DNA of 21,123 nucleotides from Actinomycetes bacterium (GCA_021802025.1 JAKABC010000011.1:1-21123); one strand, 5' to 3'; positions 7,612-14,724 are shown, counted from the stretch's first letter. Notes: generated by a model from the sequence alone, not told the origin. Numbers and translations: made by a program.

Positions 7612-9068
7612 CGCGATACCTCGAGCGATCGGGCCCCACGTTCGAGCAAGTGATTCAAGGCACCGGGTACGTGTACCCCGAGGACCACGAGAGCCACCAT
7701 TCCCACCAGCATCGCGATGACGATCGCGACACTCACCTCGCCGCGCGGGGGCACCGTACCGGTAACCGGAGTGAGCATCGTCTCCGTCGTGAACCAGGAC
7801 AGTCCGAAGAAGGCCACGGTGGCCAGGACAACAAGGATCGCCGCCACGGCGTCGTTAGGGTCACGGAGTCCTCCCGCCACGATTAGGAACTCGCTACGGA
7901 AGATGCCAAAGGGTGGGAGTCCCGAAAGGGCGAGGACCGCGAGGACGAGCATGGTCCCGGACCACGGCAGGATTGAGACGCCGCCGCGGATCTGGCGGAG
8001 GTCTTTGGTCGCGAACTTGCGCACAACCGAACCGGCGCCAAAGAAGGCCGAGCCCTTGGCGGCACCGTGGGCGATGACGTGGAGGAGAACGCCAACGAGG
8101 GCGAGTGGTGCGGCGAAACTCATGCCGATGGCGAGGATCCCCATGTGTTCGACCGAGGAGTAGGCGAGGAGGCGCTTGAGGTCGCGCTGGTTGAGGACGT
8201 AGAGCGCGGCGAGGGCGAGCGAGGCGAGACCGAACACCAGAAGGACAATCCGCGGGAAGGTCGGCCCGAGAGCGCGTTCGGAAATCTGAAAGAAGCGGAC
8301 GATGGCGTAGAAGCTGGTGGTGAGGAGAGCCCCCGAGAGCAGGGCCGAGATGGGGGTGGGTGCCTCGGAGTGGGCGTCAGGGAGCCAGGTGTGGACCGGG
8401 ACGAGGCCCATCTTGGTTCCGAAACCGAGGACGGCGAGCACGTCGGCGAGTCGGACGGCATCCGGGGAGAAGTGCGGCGCACCGGCGAGGAGGCGGCCGT
8501 AGGAGAGGTCGTAGGAGGGGCCGAACGCTTTCGTGCCGGCGTAGTACATGACGATGGTTCCGAGGAGGGCAACCCCCAAACCCATAGAAGCCAGCAGGAC
8601 GTACTTCCACGCCGCCTCCGCGGCACCATCGGTGTCGTCAATGGCGACGAGGAGAGCCGAGACGACGGTCGTGACCTCGATCGCCACCCAGAGCAGGGCG
8701 AGACCATTGACGAGAGGAGCAACGACCATGGACCAACAGAAGACGTTGAAGCCCACGTAGAAACGGCGTACGTAGCGTCGGCCCCGTGGGTCATCGGTCG
8801 CGCGAAGATAGCCCACCGAAAAGATGGCCGCCGTGAGGTAGAGGAACGTCGTCGGCAGGAGGAAGACGACCGAGACGGCATCGGCGCGCAAGATGGATGT
8901 CGAGAGCGCACCGTGCGACGCCGCGTAGGGAATGAGTGCGACGGTGAGCCCGAACGCGACCGCCGCGGCGACGATGGTAATGATCTGAGAGGAGCGGCGA
9001 GGGGCCACCAGGCACGCCACCGTGGGTACGAGGGGGACGGCAACGAGGGCGATGAGCAGGAGGTGCAC
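7608..9068 (-). CDS. hyfF: HyfF-like proton-translocating membrane subunit
   Basis: NuoL/M/N-superfamily membrane protein of 486 residues, closest to hydrogenase-4 component F. Expected channel residues are visible: Glu131 in LWVAIEVTT, Lys219 within TKMGLVPVHTWLPDAHSEAP (218-237), His334 and Lys338 in IAHGAAKG, and Glu393 in FRSEF. The motif LLAYSSVEHMG (300-310) is typical of the family. It starts with GTG two bases after the hyfE stop, with a GAGGGG ribosome-binding sequence inside the hyfE end, and overlaps hyfG by four bases. It would sit in the cytoplasmic membrane and form one of the two antiporter-like modules of the complex, the other being HyfB. Confidence 0.9.
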   Translation of the reverse strand: MHLLLIALVAVPLVPTVACLVAPRRSSQIITIVAAAVAFGLTVALIPYAASHGALSTSILRADAVSVVFLLPTTFLYLTAAIFSVGYLRATDDPRGRRYVRRFYVGFNVFCWSMVVAPLVNGLALLWVAIEVTTVVSALLVAIDDTDGAAEAAWKYVLLASMGLGVALLGTIVMYYAGTKAFGPSYDLSYGRLLAGAPHFSPDAVRLADVLAVLGFGTKMGLVPVHTWLPDAHSEAPTPISALLSGALLTTSFYAIVRFFQISERALGPTFPRIVLLVFGLASLALAALYVLNQRDLKRLLAYSSVEHMGILAIGMSFAAPLALVGVLLHVIAHGAAKGSAFFGAGSVVRKFATKDLRQIRGGVSILPWSGTMLVLAVLALSGLPPFGIFRSEFLIVAGGLRDPNDAVAAILVVLATVAFFGLSWFTTETMLTPVTGTVPPRGEVSVAIVIAMLVGMVALVVLGVHVPGALNHLLERGARSLEVSR

Positions 9069-9070
9069 CG

Positions 9071-9742
9071 TCAGCCCCTCAGCTGATCCAGCGGCTCAGT
9101 GGACAAGGTTCGGTTACGGGCGTGATGGATGCGCATCAGGACACCGAAGACCACGACGGCCACCATCAGGTCGAAGAGGAACGCAACGTCGATGATGAGG
9201 GGAAGTCCCGACGCGACCACGAGGCTCGCCATGGACACACCGTTCTCGAGTGAGAAGAAGCCGACGGCCTGGCTGACCACGTCGGAACGCAAGATGATCA
9301 GGACGAAAGCGACGAGGATTACCCCCACCGATACGGCGAGGGCCGCCTCCGGGAGGACCGGTGAGCGTAGATTGAGGGCGCCCACCGAGAAGAAGCCGAA
9401 GACGGAGATCGCGATGGCGATGAGCGTCATGGTGGCCACGCCCAGTGAGGAGTTACCGGCGAGACTCACGTTCGCGCGCGAGAGGAGGCGGGTGACGACC
9501 CGGGGGACGATGATCACCTTGAGGGTGAACGAGAGTGCCGCGAGGACGTAGAGCGAGTCGATGTGACGAGTGGCCGCAACGAACACGGCCAACGCCGTGA
9601 CGACCAGGGACTGGAAGGCGTAGAGGCGGACCTGTGATCGAAGCAGGGGAGCCCGCAACATGGCGAACTCCGTGAGCAACACGATCACGGCGATCACGTT
9701 CGCCGTTCCGGCGAACGTCGAAGGAGCGACAGAGGGCATCAT
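9071..9742 (-). CDS. hyfE: HyfE-like membrane subunit (NuoK-related)
   Basis: Hydrophobic protein of 223 residues with about six to seven predicted membrane helices, matching hydrogenase-4 component E. The C-terminal half is NuoK-like and keeps the buried acidic residue in FFSLENGVSMA (about 161-171) and FLFDLMVAVVVFGVLM near the end. Its first two codons are both ATG. The first overlaps the hyfC stop by four bases (ATGA), so it is translationally coupled. It probably links the HyfC and HyfF modules in the membrane arm, as NuoK and NuoJ do in complex I. Identification rests on position plus these motifs; the protein is less conserved than its neighbours. Confidence 0.85.
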   Translation of the reverse strand: MMPSVAPSTFAGTANVIAVIVLLTEFAMLRAPLLRSQVRLYAFQSLVVTALAVFVAATRHIDSLYVLAALSFTLKVIIVPRVVTRLLSRANVSLAGNSSLGVATMTLIAIAISVFGFFSVGALNLRSPVLPEAALAVSVGVILVAFVLIILRSDVVSQAVGFFSLENGVSMASLVVASGLPLIIDVAFLFDLMVAVVVFGVLMRIHHARNRTLSTEPLDQLRG

Positions 9743-10704
9743 CCGCCACCCAGATAGAAGATGAGCACCGCCATCGCCGCCAGCGCAAAGGCGGCGGCGA
9801 GGAACTCAGTGATCTTGAACAGCCGTAGTTTGGAAAAGGAGTTGTCGATAAAGGCGAAGATGGTTCCGACGGCGATCGCCTTAACCAGGAGCGCCGGAAT
9901 GGCGAAGAGGACCGGGCCGAGGGCCTGACTGGCTGCCAGTCCCCAGGGGGCTAGGAAGACGTCGATCAAGATGGTGTAGAGAATCAGCTGCTTCATCGCC
10001 GAACCCCACTTCAACAACGCGAAGGGGGCACCGGAGTGTTCCAGGACGCGACCCTCGTCAATCATCCCGAATTCCAGGGTCCCCGAGTGAGTCTCCACCG
10101 GGACTCGCCCGGTGTCGGCCAGGACAACGAGGAAGAAGGCAACGGCCGCTAGGACGTGCGCGGGCCGAACGATCTCGCTCGAGCCGGTACGCAGCGACGC
10201 CGCGAGTGCGTAGGGGAGATCCGTGGACGTGATGATGCCGACGGCGAAGACCACGAACAAGATCGTGGGCTCGATGAGAGCGCCGAAGGTCATGGCTCGA
10301 CTGGCGCCGAGCTGAGCGTACGGGGCGCCCGATTCAGTGGCGGCCAGGGCGACCACGAAGCCAGCGAGCGCTAGGACGAAGCCGCCGCCGAGGATGTCGC
10401 CCATGTAGCCCAGAGGGAGTCCGTAGGTCGTGAGGACGGGGATGAGAAGTGGGACGATGAGGTAGCTCGCGAACGCGACGATCGGCGCGCCGAGGAAGAC
10501 CCAACTCGACCCCTCCGGCACGACGGTCTCTTTCTGGAAGAGTTTGATGAGGTCGTAGTAGGGCTGCAGCACGCGGGGTCCACGGCGTCCCTGGAGGCGG
10601 GCCTCAATCGTGGCGACCGCTCCGCTGACCAGTGGGGCACCCAGCGCGATGGTGACGTCCTGCAGCGCCTGAATGACGGCTGGTGCCAGCTCCACCTCGG
10701 TCAC
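9739..10704 (-). CDS. hyfC: HyfC-like membrane subunit (NuoH-related)
   Basis: 321-residue membrane protein of the NuoH/HyfC/HycD family, which anchors the peripheral redox arm and forms the coupling channel. Hallmarks are EARLQGRRGPR (35-45), QPYYDLIKLFQKE (47-59), ADTGRVPVETH (196-206) and EFGMIDEGRVLEHSG (211-225), with about eight membrane helices. Several acidic residues on these loops are retained. It is the first gene of the six-gene unit. The GTG start at 10704 is supported by GGAGG six bases upstream on the minus strand. A -10-like box TACACT lies about 120 bases upstream, so a ~110-base leader is possible. Confidence 0.92.
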   Translation of the reverse strand: MTEVELAPAVIQALQDVTIALGAPLVSGAVATIEARLQGRRGPRVLQPYYDLIKLFQKETVVPEGSSWVFLGAPIVAFASYLIVPLLIPVLTTYGLPLGYMGDILGGGFVLALAGFVVALAATESGAPYAQLGASRAMTFGALIEPTILFVVFAVGIITSTDLPYALAASLRTGSSEIVRPAHVLAAVAFFLVVLADTGRVPVETHSGTLEFGMIDEGRVLEHSGAPFALLKWGSAMKQLILYTILIDVFLAPWGLAASQALGPVLFAIPALLVKAIAVGTIFAFIDNSFSKLRLFKITEFLAAAFALAAMAVLIFYLGGG

Positions 10705-10710
10705 CCCGAA

Positions 10711-10715
10711 CCTCC
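10711..10715 (-). promoter_or_regulatory. ribosome binding site of hyfC
   Basis: The minus strand reads GGAGG six bases before the GTG at 10704. It supports the GTG start of hyfC, the only gene of the six-gene unit that is not translationally coupled to, or two bases from, an upstream gene. Confidence 0.7.
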
Positions 10716-10820
10716 ACGACGACTCCTACGACGTAGAAGCCATCAGCTCGCATGGGCGAGCGGTTCGGGCCGTGGCCCACCGGGGCTGTCATCCGGTGCC
10801 AGATACCTCCTGGTGCGGCC

Positions 10821-10826
10821 AGTGTA
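10821..10826 (-). promoter_or_regulatory. possible -10 box for the hyf operon
   Basis: The minus strand reads TACACT, the same hexamer that stands just before two other genes in this window (13921 and 16742). No good -35 hexamer stands at 16-18 bases. If used, transcription would begin near 10814 and leave a ~110-base leader that contains an unused AGGAGG (10806-10811). The operon could alternatively be read from the DUF190 gene upstream. Confidence 0.35.
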
Positions 10827-10878
10827 GCGTCGACCGTCGCGCTGGTGCGAGCCAATCCGGTCTGGGCGAAGTGATGTC

Positions 10879-11205
10879 TCAGGAACCGTGAGACACACGC
10901 ACAGACTGGGTCACCACAAGGGCGCCCGGCACCGTGTCTCCGACCGCCCCGATGAGTGTCTCGATGGCGCCCTCCTCATCGATGACGTCGAGCACGAGGG
11001 GGAGACCGCGCGCCAGATCGGGGAGCCGGGCCGCTCGCACGTGGCCCGAACGCCCGAATCCTTCAACACCGCGCCACACCGTTGCCCCGGAGATTCCGAG
11101 CTCGTGCGCGCGTCGTAGCAAAACATCGGCAGCCGGTCGGTGGTCGACGCGGTCGTCCTCGGTCAAGAAGACCATCAGCCTTACCGCACTCGTCCAGTTG
11201 ACCAC
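10879..11205 (-). CDS. DUF190 protein (PII-like fold), fluoride-locus partner
   Basis: 108-residue DUF190 (COG1993) protein. The family has a ferredoxin-like/PII-like fold and commonly sits beside crcB. Visible are an opening strand AVRLMVFLTEDD (7-18), the helix with LLRRAHELGISGATVWRGVEG (29-49), LPLVLDVIDEE (68-78) and a closing VVTQSVRV strand. The frame is open 70 codons upstream, but the conserved domain begins at the GTG at 11205, which has GAGG seven bases upstream. It is divergent from the crcB-DUF190-crcB genes and lies 174 bases upstream of hyfC on the same strand, so it could belong to either unit. The biochemical role of DUF190 is unproven. Confidence 0.83.
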   Translation of the reverse strand: MVNWTSAVRLMVFLTEDDRVDHRPAADVLLRRAHELGISGATVWRGVEGFGRSGHVRAARLPDLARGLPLVLDVIDEEGAIETLIGAVGDTVPGALVVTQSVRVSHGS

Positions 11206-11242
11206 GTCGCCACCTCGCGCCCCACGTCTACACCCTGAGTTG

Positions 11243-11260
11243 ACGTGGGTCAACCCACGT
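11243..11260. promoter_or_regulatory. perfect palindrome between divergent DUF190 and crcB genes
   Basis: ACGTGGGTCAACCCACGT has 8-base perfect arms around CA. Partial copies of the half-site occur nearby: CCCACGT at 11221-11227 and ACGTGGGT at 11339-11346. TTGAC sequences on both strands overlap the palindrome (TTGACG at 11240-11245 plus, TTGACC at 11248-11253 minus), as if a regulator could cover -35 elements facing both ways. No matching -10 box is clear on the plus strand. It may be an operator; the regulator is not in the window. Confidence 0.45.
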
Positions 11261-11362
11261 GAGGAGTTGGCGCGGACGCGCGATAGTCTCGACGGCGAAC
11301 GCCGTGGGCGGCACACCACGCCTGCGCCGAGCAGTGCGACGTGGGTTAGCGAGGAGCTCGAG

Positions 11363-11890
11363 ATGAGGGGCGGCATGGGACGGGGCCGGGCTCGACGGCG
11401 GGCCATACTCCCCATCGACCCTGATCAAGTGGTGCGTCAGGGGAATCTCCGGGGAAGGGCTACCCGTCGGCGTCGGGCCGATCGGACGCTCGTCGTGACA
11501 ATCGGCCTGGCGGGGGCGGCCGGATCCCTCTGTCGCTACGCGGTGGCGACGGTGGTCACCTCGGACGCGTCGGGCTTCCCCTGGTCGACGTTCTGGGTGA
11601 ACGTCGTGGGCAGCGCCCTCATCGGATTCATCCTTATCCTCCTGCTCGAAAAGTTCCCCCGGGCTCGACTGGCCCGGCCCTTGATCGTCACGGGCTTCCT
11701 CGGTGGATTCACGACGTTCTCGACGTACGTAGTCGACGCGGACCTACTCGTGCGGAATGGGGACGTCGTCATGGCGACCCTGTACATCGTGGCGAGTCTC
11801 GTGGTCGGTATGGCGGCCGTGGTCGCGGGGATAGTTCTAGCGCGGGTGATCGTTCGGCTCGAGCACCGATTGAACGAGCAGATGGAGTGA
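11363..11890 (+). CDS. crcB: CrcB/Fluc fluoride ion channel
   Basis: Small four-helix membrane protein of the CrcB (Fluc) family, which exports fluoride as a dual-topology dimer. The family motifs are FWVNVVGSALIG (77-88, Asn80) and GFLGGFTTFSTY (111-122); GSLCRY (54-59) matches the first helix. At 175 residues it is longer than usual because of an Arg-rich N-terminal tail that includes LPIDPDQ (16-22), a tail style seen in actinobacterial CrcB proteins. The ATG at 11363 has GAGGAG six bases upstream; the ATG at 11375 is an alternative with a similar AGGGG. The gene overlaps the next DUF190 gene by four bases. Confidence 0.88.
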   Translation: MRGGMGRGRARRRAILPIDPDQVVRQGNLRGRATRRRRADRTLVVTIGLAGAAGSLCRYAVATVVTSDASGFPWSTFWVNVVGSALIGFILILLLEKFPRARLARPLIVTGFLGGFTTFSTYVVDADLLVRNGDVVMATLYIVASLVVGMAAVVAGIVLARVIVRLEHRLNEQME

Positions 11891-12213
11891 CCCTGTCGTC
11901 GCAACCCCAACCGGCCCGACGGTTGACCGTCCTCTTGCGCAGTGGGGACCTGAGTCGCCACCGCTCCCTGGCGACTCTCATCCTGGCCCGGGCGAAGAAG
12001 TCGGGCCTGGCGGGTGCGACTCTAGTGGAGGCGATGGAGGGCCAGGGAGCCCGTGGAGTGGTACACCACCAGCACCTTCTGCGGTCGGATGTGTCCCTGG
12101 CCCTGATCTGTGTCGACGACCCGACGTCCATCGACACGTTCGTCAGTGAGAACAGTGACCTTCTCGATGGCCTGGTCGTCGTCGTTGAAGACGTCCGGGT
12201 CCAGCGAGCCTGA
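11887..12213 (+). CDS. DUF190 protein, second copy
   Basis: 108-residue DUF190 protein encoded between two crcB genes. The domain reads RRLTVLLRSGD (11-21), ILARAKKSGLAGATLVEAMEG (32-52), LALICVDDPTSIDTFV (71-86) and VVVVEDVRV (97-105). The GTG start overlaps the upstream crcB stop (GTGA), so translation is coupled. It has the same length as the DUF190 protein on the other side of the divergent promoter but differs strongly in sequence, so the two are not a recent duplication. It is probably an accessory or regulatory partner of the fluoride channel; its role is not established. Confidence 0.83.
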   Translation: MTLSSQPQPARRLTVLLRSGDLSRHRSLATLILARAKKSGLAGATLVEAMEGQGARGVVHHQHLLRSDVSLALICVDDPTSIDTFVSENSDLLDGLVVVVEDVRVQRA

Positions 12214-12220
12214 AGCCACC

Positions 12221-12598
12221 ATGACTCTCATGACGACGTTGGCGGTGGCGGCCGGTGGCCTCGTTGGCGCACCCTCACGTTTCCTCGTCGATCGACGAAT
12301 CTCCGATAGCTGGGAGAGCGACTTTCCACTGGGCACGTTTGCCATCAATGCCACCGGTTCGCTCTTATTGGGCCTGTTCGTTGGCCTCTCACTGGCCGGT
12401 CACCTTTCATCTGAGTGGCTAGCGTTTCTCGGCACGGGATTTTGCGGTGCGTTCACCACGTTTTCCACGTGGAGTTTCGAGACGGTGCGCCTGATCGAGG
12501 AGGGTGAGTACCTCCAGGCCGGGCTTAACCTCGGTCTAAGTGTGGTGGTCGGTCTCGTCGTCGCCGGTGCGGGACTCGCTCTGGGTTTGGCGAGTTAG
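12221..12598 (+). CDS. crcB: CrcB/Fluc fluoride ion channel, second subunit
   Basis: 125-residue CrcB-family protein with four predicted helices, GTFAINATGSLLLG (38-51, Asn43) and GTGFCGAFTTFSTW (71-84). Paired divergent crcB genes in Gram-positive bacteria usually encode the two halves of a heterodimeric fluoride channel, and the order crcB, DUF190, crcB suggests that here. The ATG at 12221 is chosen; another in-frame ATG lies at 12230, and neither has a strong ribosome binding site, so coupling to the DUF190 gene seven bases upstream is likely. Its stop is only six bases from the stop of the convergent P450 gene, leaving no room for an intrinsic terminator between them. Confidence 0.88.
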   Translation: MTLMTTLAVAAGGLVGAPSRFLVDRRISDSWESDFPLGTFAINATGSLLLGLFVGLSLAGHLSSEWLAFLGTGFCGAFTTFSTWSFETVRLIEEGEYLQAGLNLGLSVVVGLVVAGAGLALGLAS

Positions 12599-12604
12599 AG
12601 GGGT

Positions 12605-13846
12605 TCAGCGCCAGGTGACCCGCACCGGGAGTCTCTTCACCCCGCTGATGAAGTTGGAGCGCAGCCGTTCGGGAGCGCCGGCCGCCTCAACGCCCGACCA
12701 GCGACGGGCGATCTCTTCGAGCAGGACTCTAATCTCGAGGCGGGCGAGGTGAGAGCCGAGGCAGAGGTGGGGGCTGTGCAGGCCGAAGGAAACGTGGTCG
12801 TTGGGGCTTCGGTCGGCCCGGAACTCCTCGGGGGAGTCGAAGTGGTCCTCGTCGAAGTTGGCTGAGGCGTACCACAAGACGACCTTGTCCCCGGCCCTCA
12901 TCGCCTGACCTCGGACGGTGACGTCGGTCGTGAGGGTCCGGCGGAAGTGCATGGTGACCGTCGTGTAGCGCAGGATCTCGTCGGTTAGGAGCTTGCGCTC
13001 CTCGAGGGTCATCGTCGGGATGCGCACGAGGAGGTCGGGACGGTCCATGAGGACCTGCAGTCCTCCGGTCATGGTGTAGCGGGTGGTGTCGTTGCCGGCC
13101 GCCACCATGAGGGTGAAGAAGTTCTTCAGCGCGAGGTCGTCGAGGGATTCGCCGTCCGAGGTGGGCTCGAGGAGAGCCGAGAGGATGTCGTGGGTCGGCT
13201 GGAGGCGCCGGTCGGCCAGTGCGCGTTCGGCGTAGGCGAAGAGCTCCAGCGAGACCGGACTGCGGAAGGGGAGGAAACGGTAGTCGGTCGTGTCGACCCG
13301 GTCGACCACGAAGTCGGTGAAGTCGGGGTCGGAGTTGCCGATCAGGGCGTCGCCGCGCTGGACGAGCCAGTCGAGGTCACCGTCGGGCAGTCCCAGCAGG
13401 CGGCCGAGCATCCGCATGGGCAGCTCGCGCGCGACCCGCGAGACGAAGTCGAACTCGCGGGCCCCGTCAAGGGCGTCGAGGACCTCACCGGCCAGACCCC
13501 GCACCACCGCCTCGTACTCGTTGACCGACTTAGGGGCGAAGGGGCGACTGACCAGGCGGCGCAGCCGGGTGTGCTCGGGCGGGTCCATCTCCATGAGGGT
13601 CCGGCGGGCCTCGGTCTCTTCCGGGGTCATGTCCTCGAGTCGGATGCCGTAGCGGCTCGAGTAGACGTCGGTGGAGCGACTGGCGAGCAGGACGTCGTCG
13701 TACTTGGTCAGGCTCCAGAACCCCCGACCGTCGGGCTCCTCGGTCCAGTGCACGGGGTCGTGGGCGCGCAAGTGGGCGAACGTGGCGCGGGGCACCCCGT
13801 CGACGTAGGTGTCGTGCGAGACGATGTCGGCGAGCACGTCGGCCAT
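12605..13846 (-). CDS. cytochrome P450
   Basis: Soluble bacterial P450 of 413 residues, a haem-thiolate monooxygenase that needs separate ferredoxin and reductase partners; none is encoded here. The C-helix region MDPPEHTRLRRLVSRPF is at 87-103, the I-helix oxygen-activation motif AAGNDTTR at 249-256, the K-helix ExxR is EILR at 290-293, and the haem loop FGLHSPHLCLG at 354-364 has Cys362 as ligand. The overall style recalls actinobacterial P450s for steroids, fatty acids or terpenes, but the substrate cannot be assigned. The ATG at 13846 is chosen over an upstream TTG/GTG extension because MADVLADIV begins the conserved protein and a CGGGGGG sequence precedes it. It is divergent from the PuuD-like gene. 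Confidence 0.93.
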   Translation of the reverse strand: MADVLADIVSHDTYVDGVPRATFAHLRAHDPVHWTEEPDGRGFWSLTKYDDVLLASRSTDVYSSRYGIRLEDMTPEETEARRTLMEMDPPEHTRLRRLVSRPFAPKSVNEYEAVVRGLAGEVLDALDGAREFDFVSRVARELPMRMLGRLLGLPDGDLDWLVQRGDALIGNSDPDFTDFVVDRVDTTDYRFLPFRSPVSLELFAYAERALADRRLQPTHDILSALLEPTSDGESLDDLALKNFFTLMVAAGNDTTRYTMTGGLQVLMDRPDLLVRIPTMTLEERKLLTDEILRYTTVTMHFRRTLTTDVTVRGQAMRAGDKVVLWYASANFDEDHFDSPEEFRADRSPNDHVSFGLHSPHLCLGSHLARLEIRVLLEEIARRWSGVEAAGAPERLRSNFISGVKRLPVRVTWR

Positions 13847-13862
13847 GGGACCCCCCGAGGAT

Positions 13863-13876
13863 GTTTGCTTCCAAAC
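13863..13876. promoter_or_regulatory. inverted repeat upstream of the P450 gene
   Basis: GTTTG-CTTC-CAAAC, with 5-base arms, lies 17-30 bases upstream of the P450 start codon in the 74-base space shared with the divergent PuuD-like gene. Its position and symmetry suit an operator for the P450 promoter. It is short enough to be chance. Confidence 0.3.
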
Positions 13877-13885
13877 GACGCGTTC

Positions 13886-13914
13886 ATTACACCACACCCC
13901 CCGACCCGTACACT
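13886..13914 (+). promoter_or_regulatory. promoter of the PuuD-like gene, probably leaderless
   Basis: A -10 box TACACT (13909-13914) stands six bases before the ATG at 13921, with ATTACA (13886-13891, four of six matches to the -35 consensus) 17 bases upstream. This puts the transcription start at the ATG itself. No ribosome binding site is present, consistent with a leaderless mRNA. Confidence 0.55.
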
Positions 13915-13920
13915 GGCTGG

Positions 13921-14646
13921 ATGAGTCGTCCGCTCATCGGTGTGACGGGTCGGCGCTGGCCCGCCGCCTACCTCGGAGACCACCTGCCCCCGGCGATGCA
14001 CGGGCTCACCTTCGACCTGCACTTCTCGGACTACACGCGTTCGATCGCCCTGGCCGGGGGGGTACCCGTCGAACTGTCGCGTGACGCCGACGTCGACGAG
14101 GTCGCCGCCCGTATCGACGGTCTCGTCCTCTCCGGCGGTGCCGATCTCGAGCCGACCCGCTACGGGGCGACGCCCGAGCCCGGCCTGGGCGACGTGGAGC
14201 CCGAACGCGACGCGTGGGAGCTCGCACTCTTCGACGCCGCGCAACGCCGGGCGATCCCGGTCCTCGCCATCTGCCGGGGCCTGCAGTTGGTTAACGTCGC
14301 GCGGGGGGGAACCCTCGTCCAGGACGTAACCGTGACCGAGGGGGTGGGCCACCCCCGCTTCGAGAGCGACGGCCGACTGCGGACCCACGACGTCTCGGTC
14401 GTGGAGGGCACCCGCCTCGCCGAGCTCTACCCGTCTGCGCTCGAAGTGAACTCCCTGCACCACCAGGTGGTCGAGCGAGTGGGGGAGGGGCTCGTCGTCT
14501 CGGCGAAGGCGCCCGACGGTGTCATCGAAGGACTCGAGAGTGCCGACGGCGAGGTCCTGGCGGTGCAGTGGCACCCCGAGTTGCTCGACGCGCCCGACGC
14601 CGCGTTCCGCTGGGTCGTCTCAGAAGCACAGCGTCGTCTCAGGTAG
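13921..14646 (+). CDS. class I glutamine amidotransferase, gamma-glutamyl-GABA hydrolase (PuuD) type
   Basis: 241-residue protein of the peptidase C26/PuuD family, which hydrolyses gamma-glutamyl amides such as gamma-glutamyl-GABA in polyamine breakdown. It opens with IGVTGRRW, has GLVLSGGADLEPTRYG (67-82), the nucleophile elbow AICRGLQLVN (Cys118 in 116-125) and the WHPE box (His218, Glu220). It has GGADLEP where the PuuD family typically shows GGxDxxP. It starts at the ATG at 13921, directly after a -10 box; an in-frame ATG at 13861 would add a tail without homology. The APC permease follows in the same direction, so substrate uptake and hydrolysis may be linked. The exact substrate is inferred from the family only. 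Confidence 0.9.
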   Translation: MSRPLIGVTGRRWPAAYLGDHLPPAMHGLTFDLHFSDYTRSIALAGGVPVELSRDADVDEVAARIDGLVLSGGADLEPTRYGATPEPGLGDVEPERDAWELALFDAAQRRAIPVLAICRGLQLVNVARGGTLVQDVTVTEGVGHPRFESDGRLRTHDVSVVEGTRLAELYPSALEVNSLHHQVVERVGEGLVVSAKAPDGVIEGLESADGEVLAVQWHPELLDAPDAAFRWVVSEAQRRLR

Positions 14647-14650
14647 CGCC

Positions 14651-14679
14651 TTGACAGGGGTCGTTTGACCCCTTACGTT
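14651..14679 (+). promoter_or_regulatory. promoter of the APC permease with a palindrome in its spacer
   Basis: TTGACA (14651-14656) matches the -35 consensus perfectly and stands 17 bases from TACGTT (14674-14679). The spacer is a perfect inverted repeat, AGGGGTC-GTTT-GACCCCT (14656-14673), sharing the last base of the -35. A repressor bound there would block RNA polymerase. The hairpin has no U-tract, so it is unlikely to be a terminator for the gene that ends at 14646. Confidence 0.65.
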
Positions 14680-14690
14680 CGTGCGAACGT
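14675..14690. promoter_or_regulatory. second palindrome over the -10 of the permease promoter
   Basis: ACGTTCGTGCGAACGT has perfect 7-base arms around TG. It begins inside the -10 hexamer and runs across the expected start of transcription. It touches the spacer palindrome end to end, so the promoter carries two adjacent, unrelated dyads. The inside-out orientation (GTTCG..CGAAC) differs from the actinobacterial LexA box (CGAAC-N4-GTTCG). Confidence 0.5.
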
Positions 14691-14724
14691 GCGCGCCGGG
14701 GGGACGTGCCGGCAAGGGGGAGTG

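Noticed and set aside
3333..10704. Respiratory complex I (nuo) operon
   Set aside because: Subunits A, J, G, F and E are absent, NuoC and NuoD are fused, and HyfB, HyfE and HyfF types are present, so it is of hydrogenase-4 type.
10604..10855. Small minus-strand gene upstream of hyfC
   Set aside because: It overlaps the hyfC start in another frame; its AGGAGG is not at a usable distance from a start codon, and the coding bias is weak.
11206..11362. Fluoride riboswitch before crcB
   Set aside because: I looked for the GATGG and CTGATGAC-type conserved segments and did not find them; a covariance search would settle it.
14656..14673. Intrinsic terminator of the PuuD-like gene
   Set aside because: No run of T follows, and the repeat fills the spacer of a good promoter.
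14675..14690. LexA/SOS box
   Set aside because: The arms are in the opposite order to the CGAAC-N4-GTTCG box.
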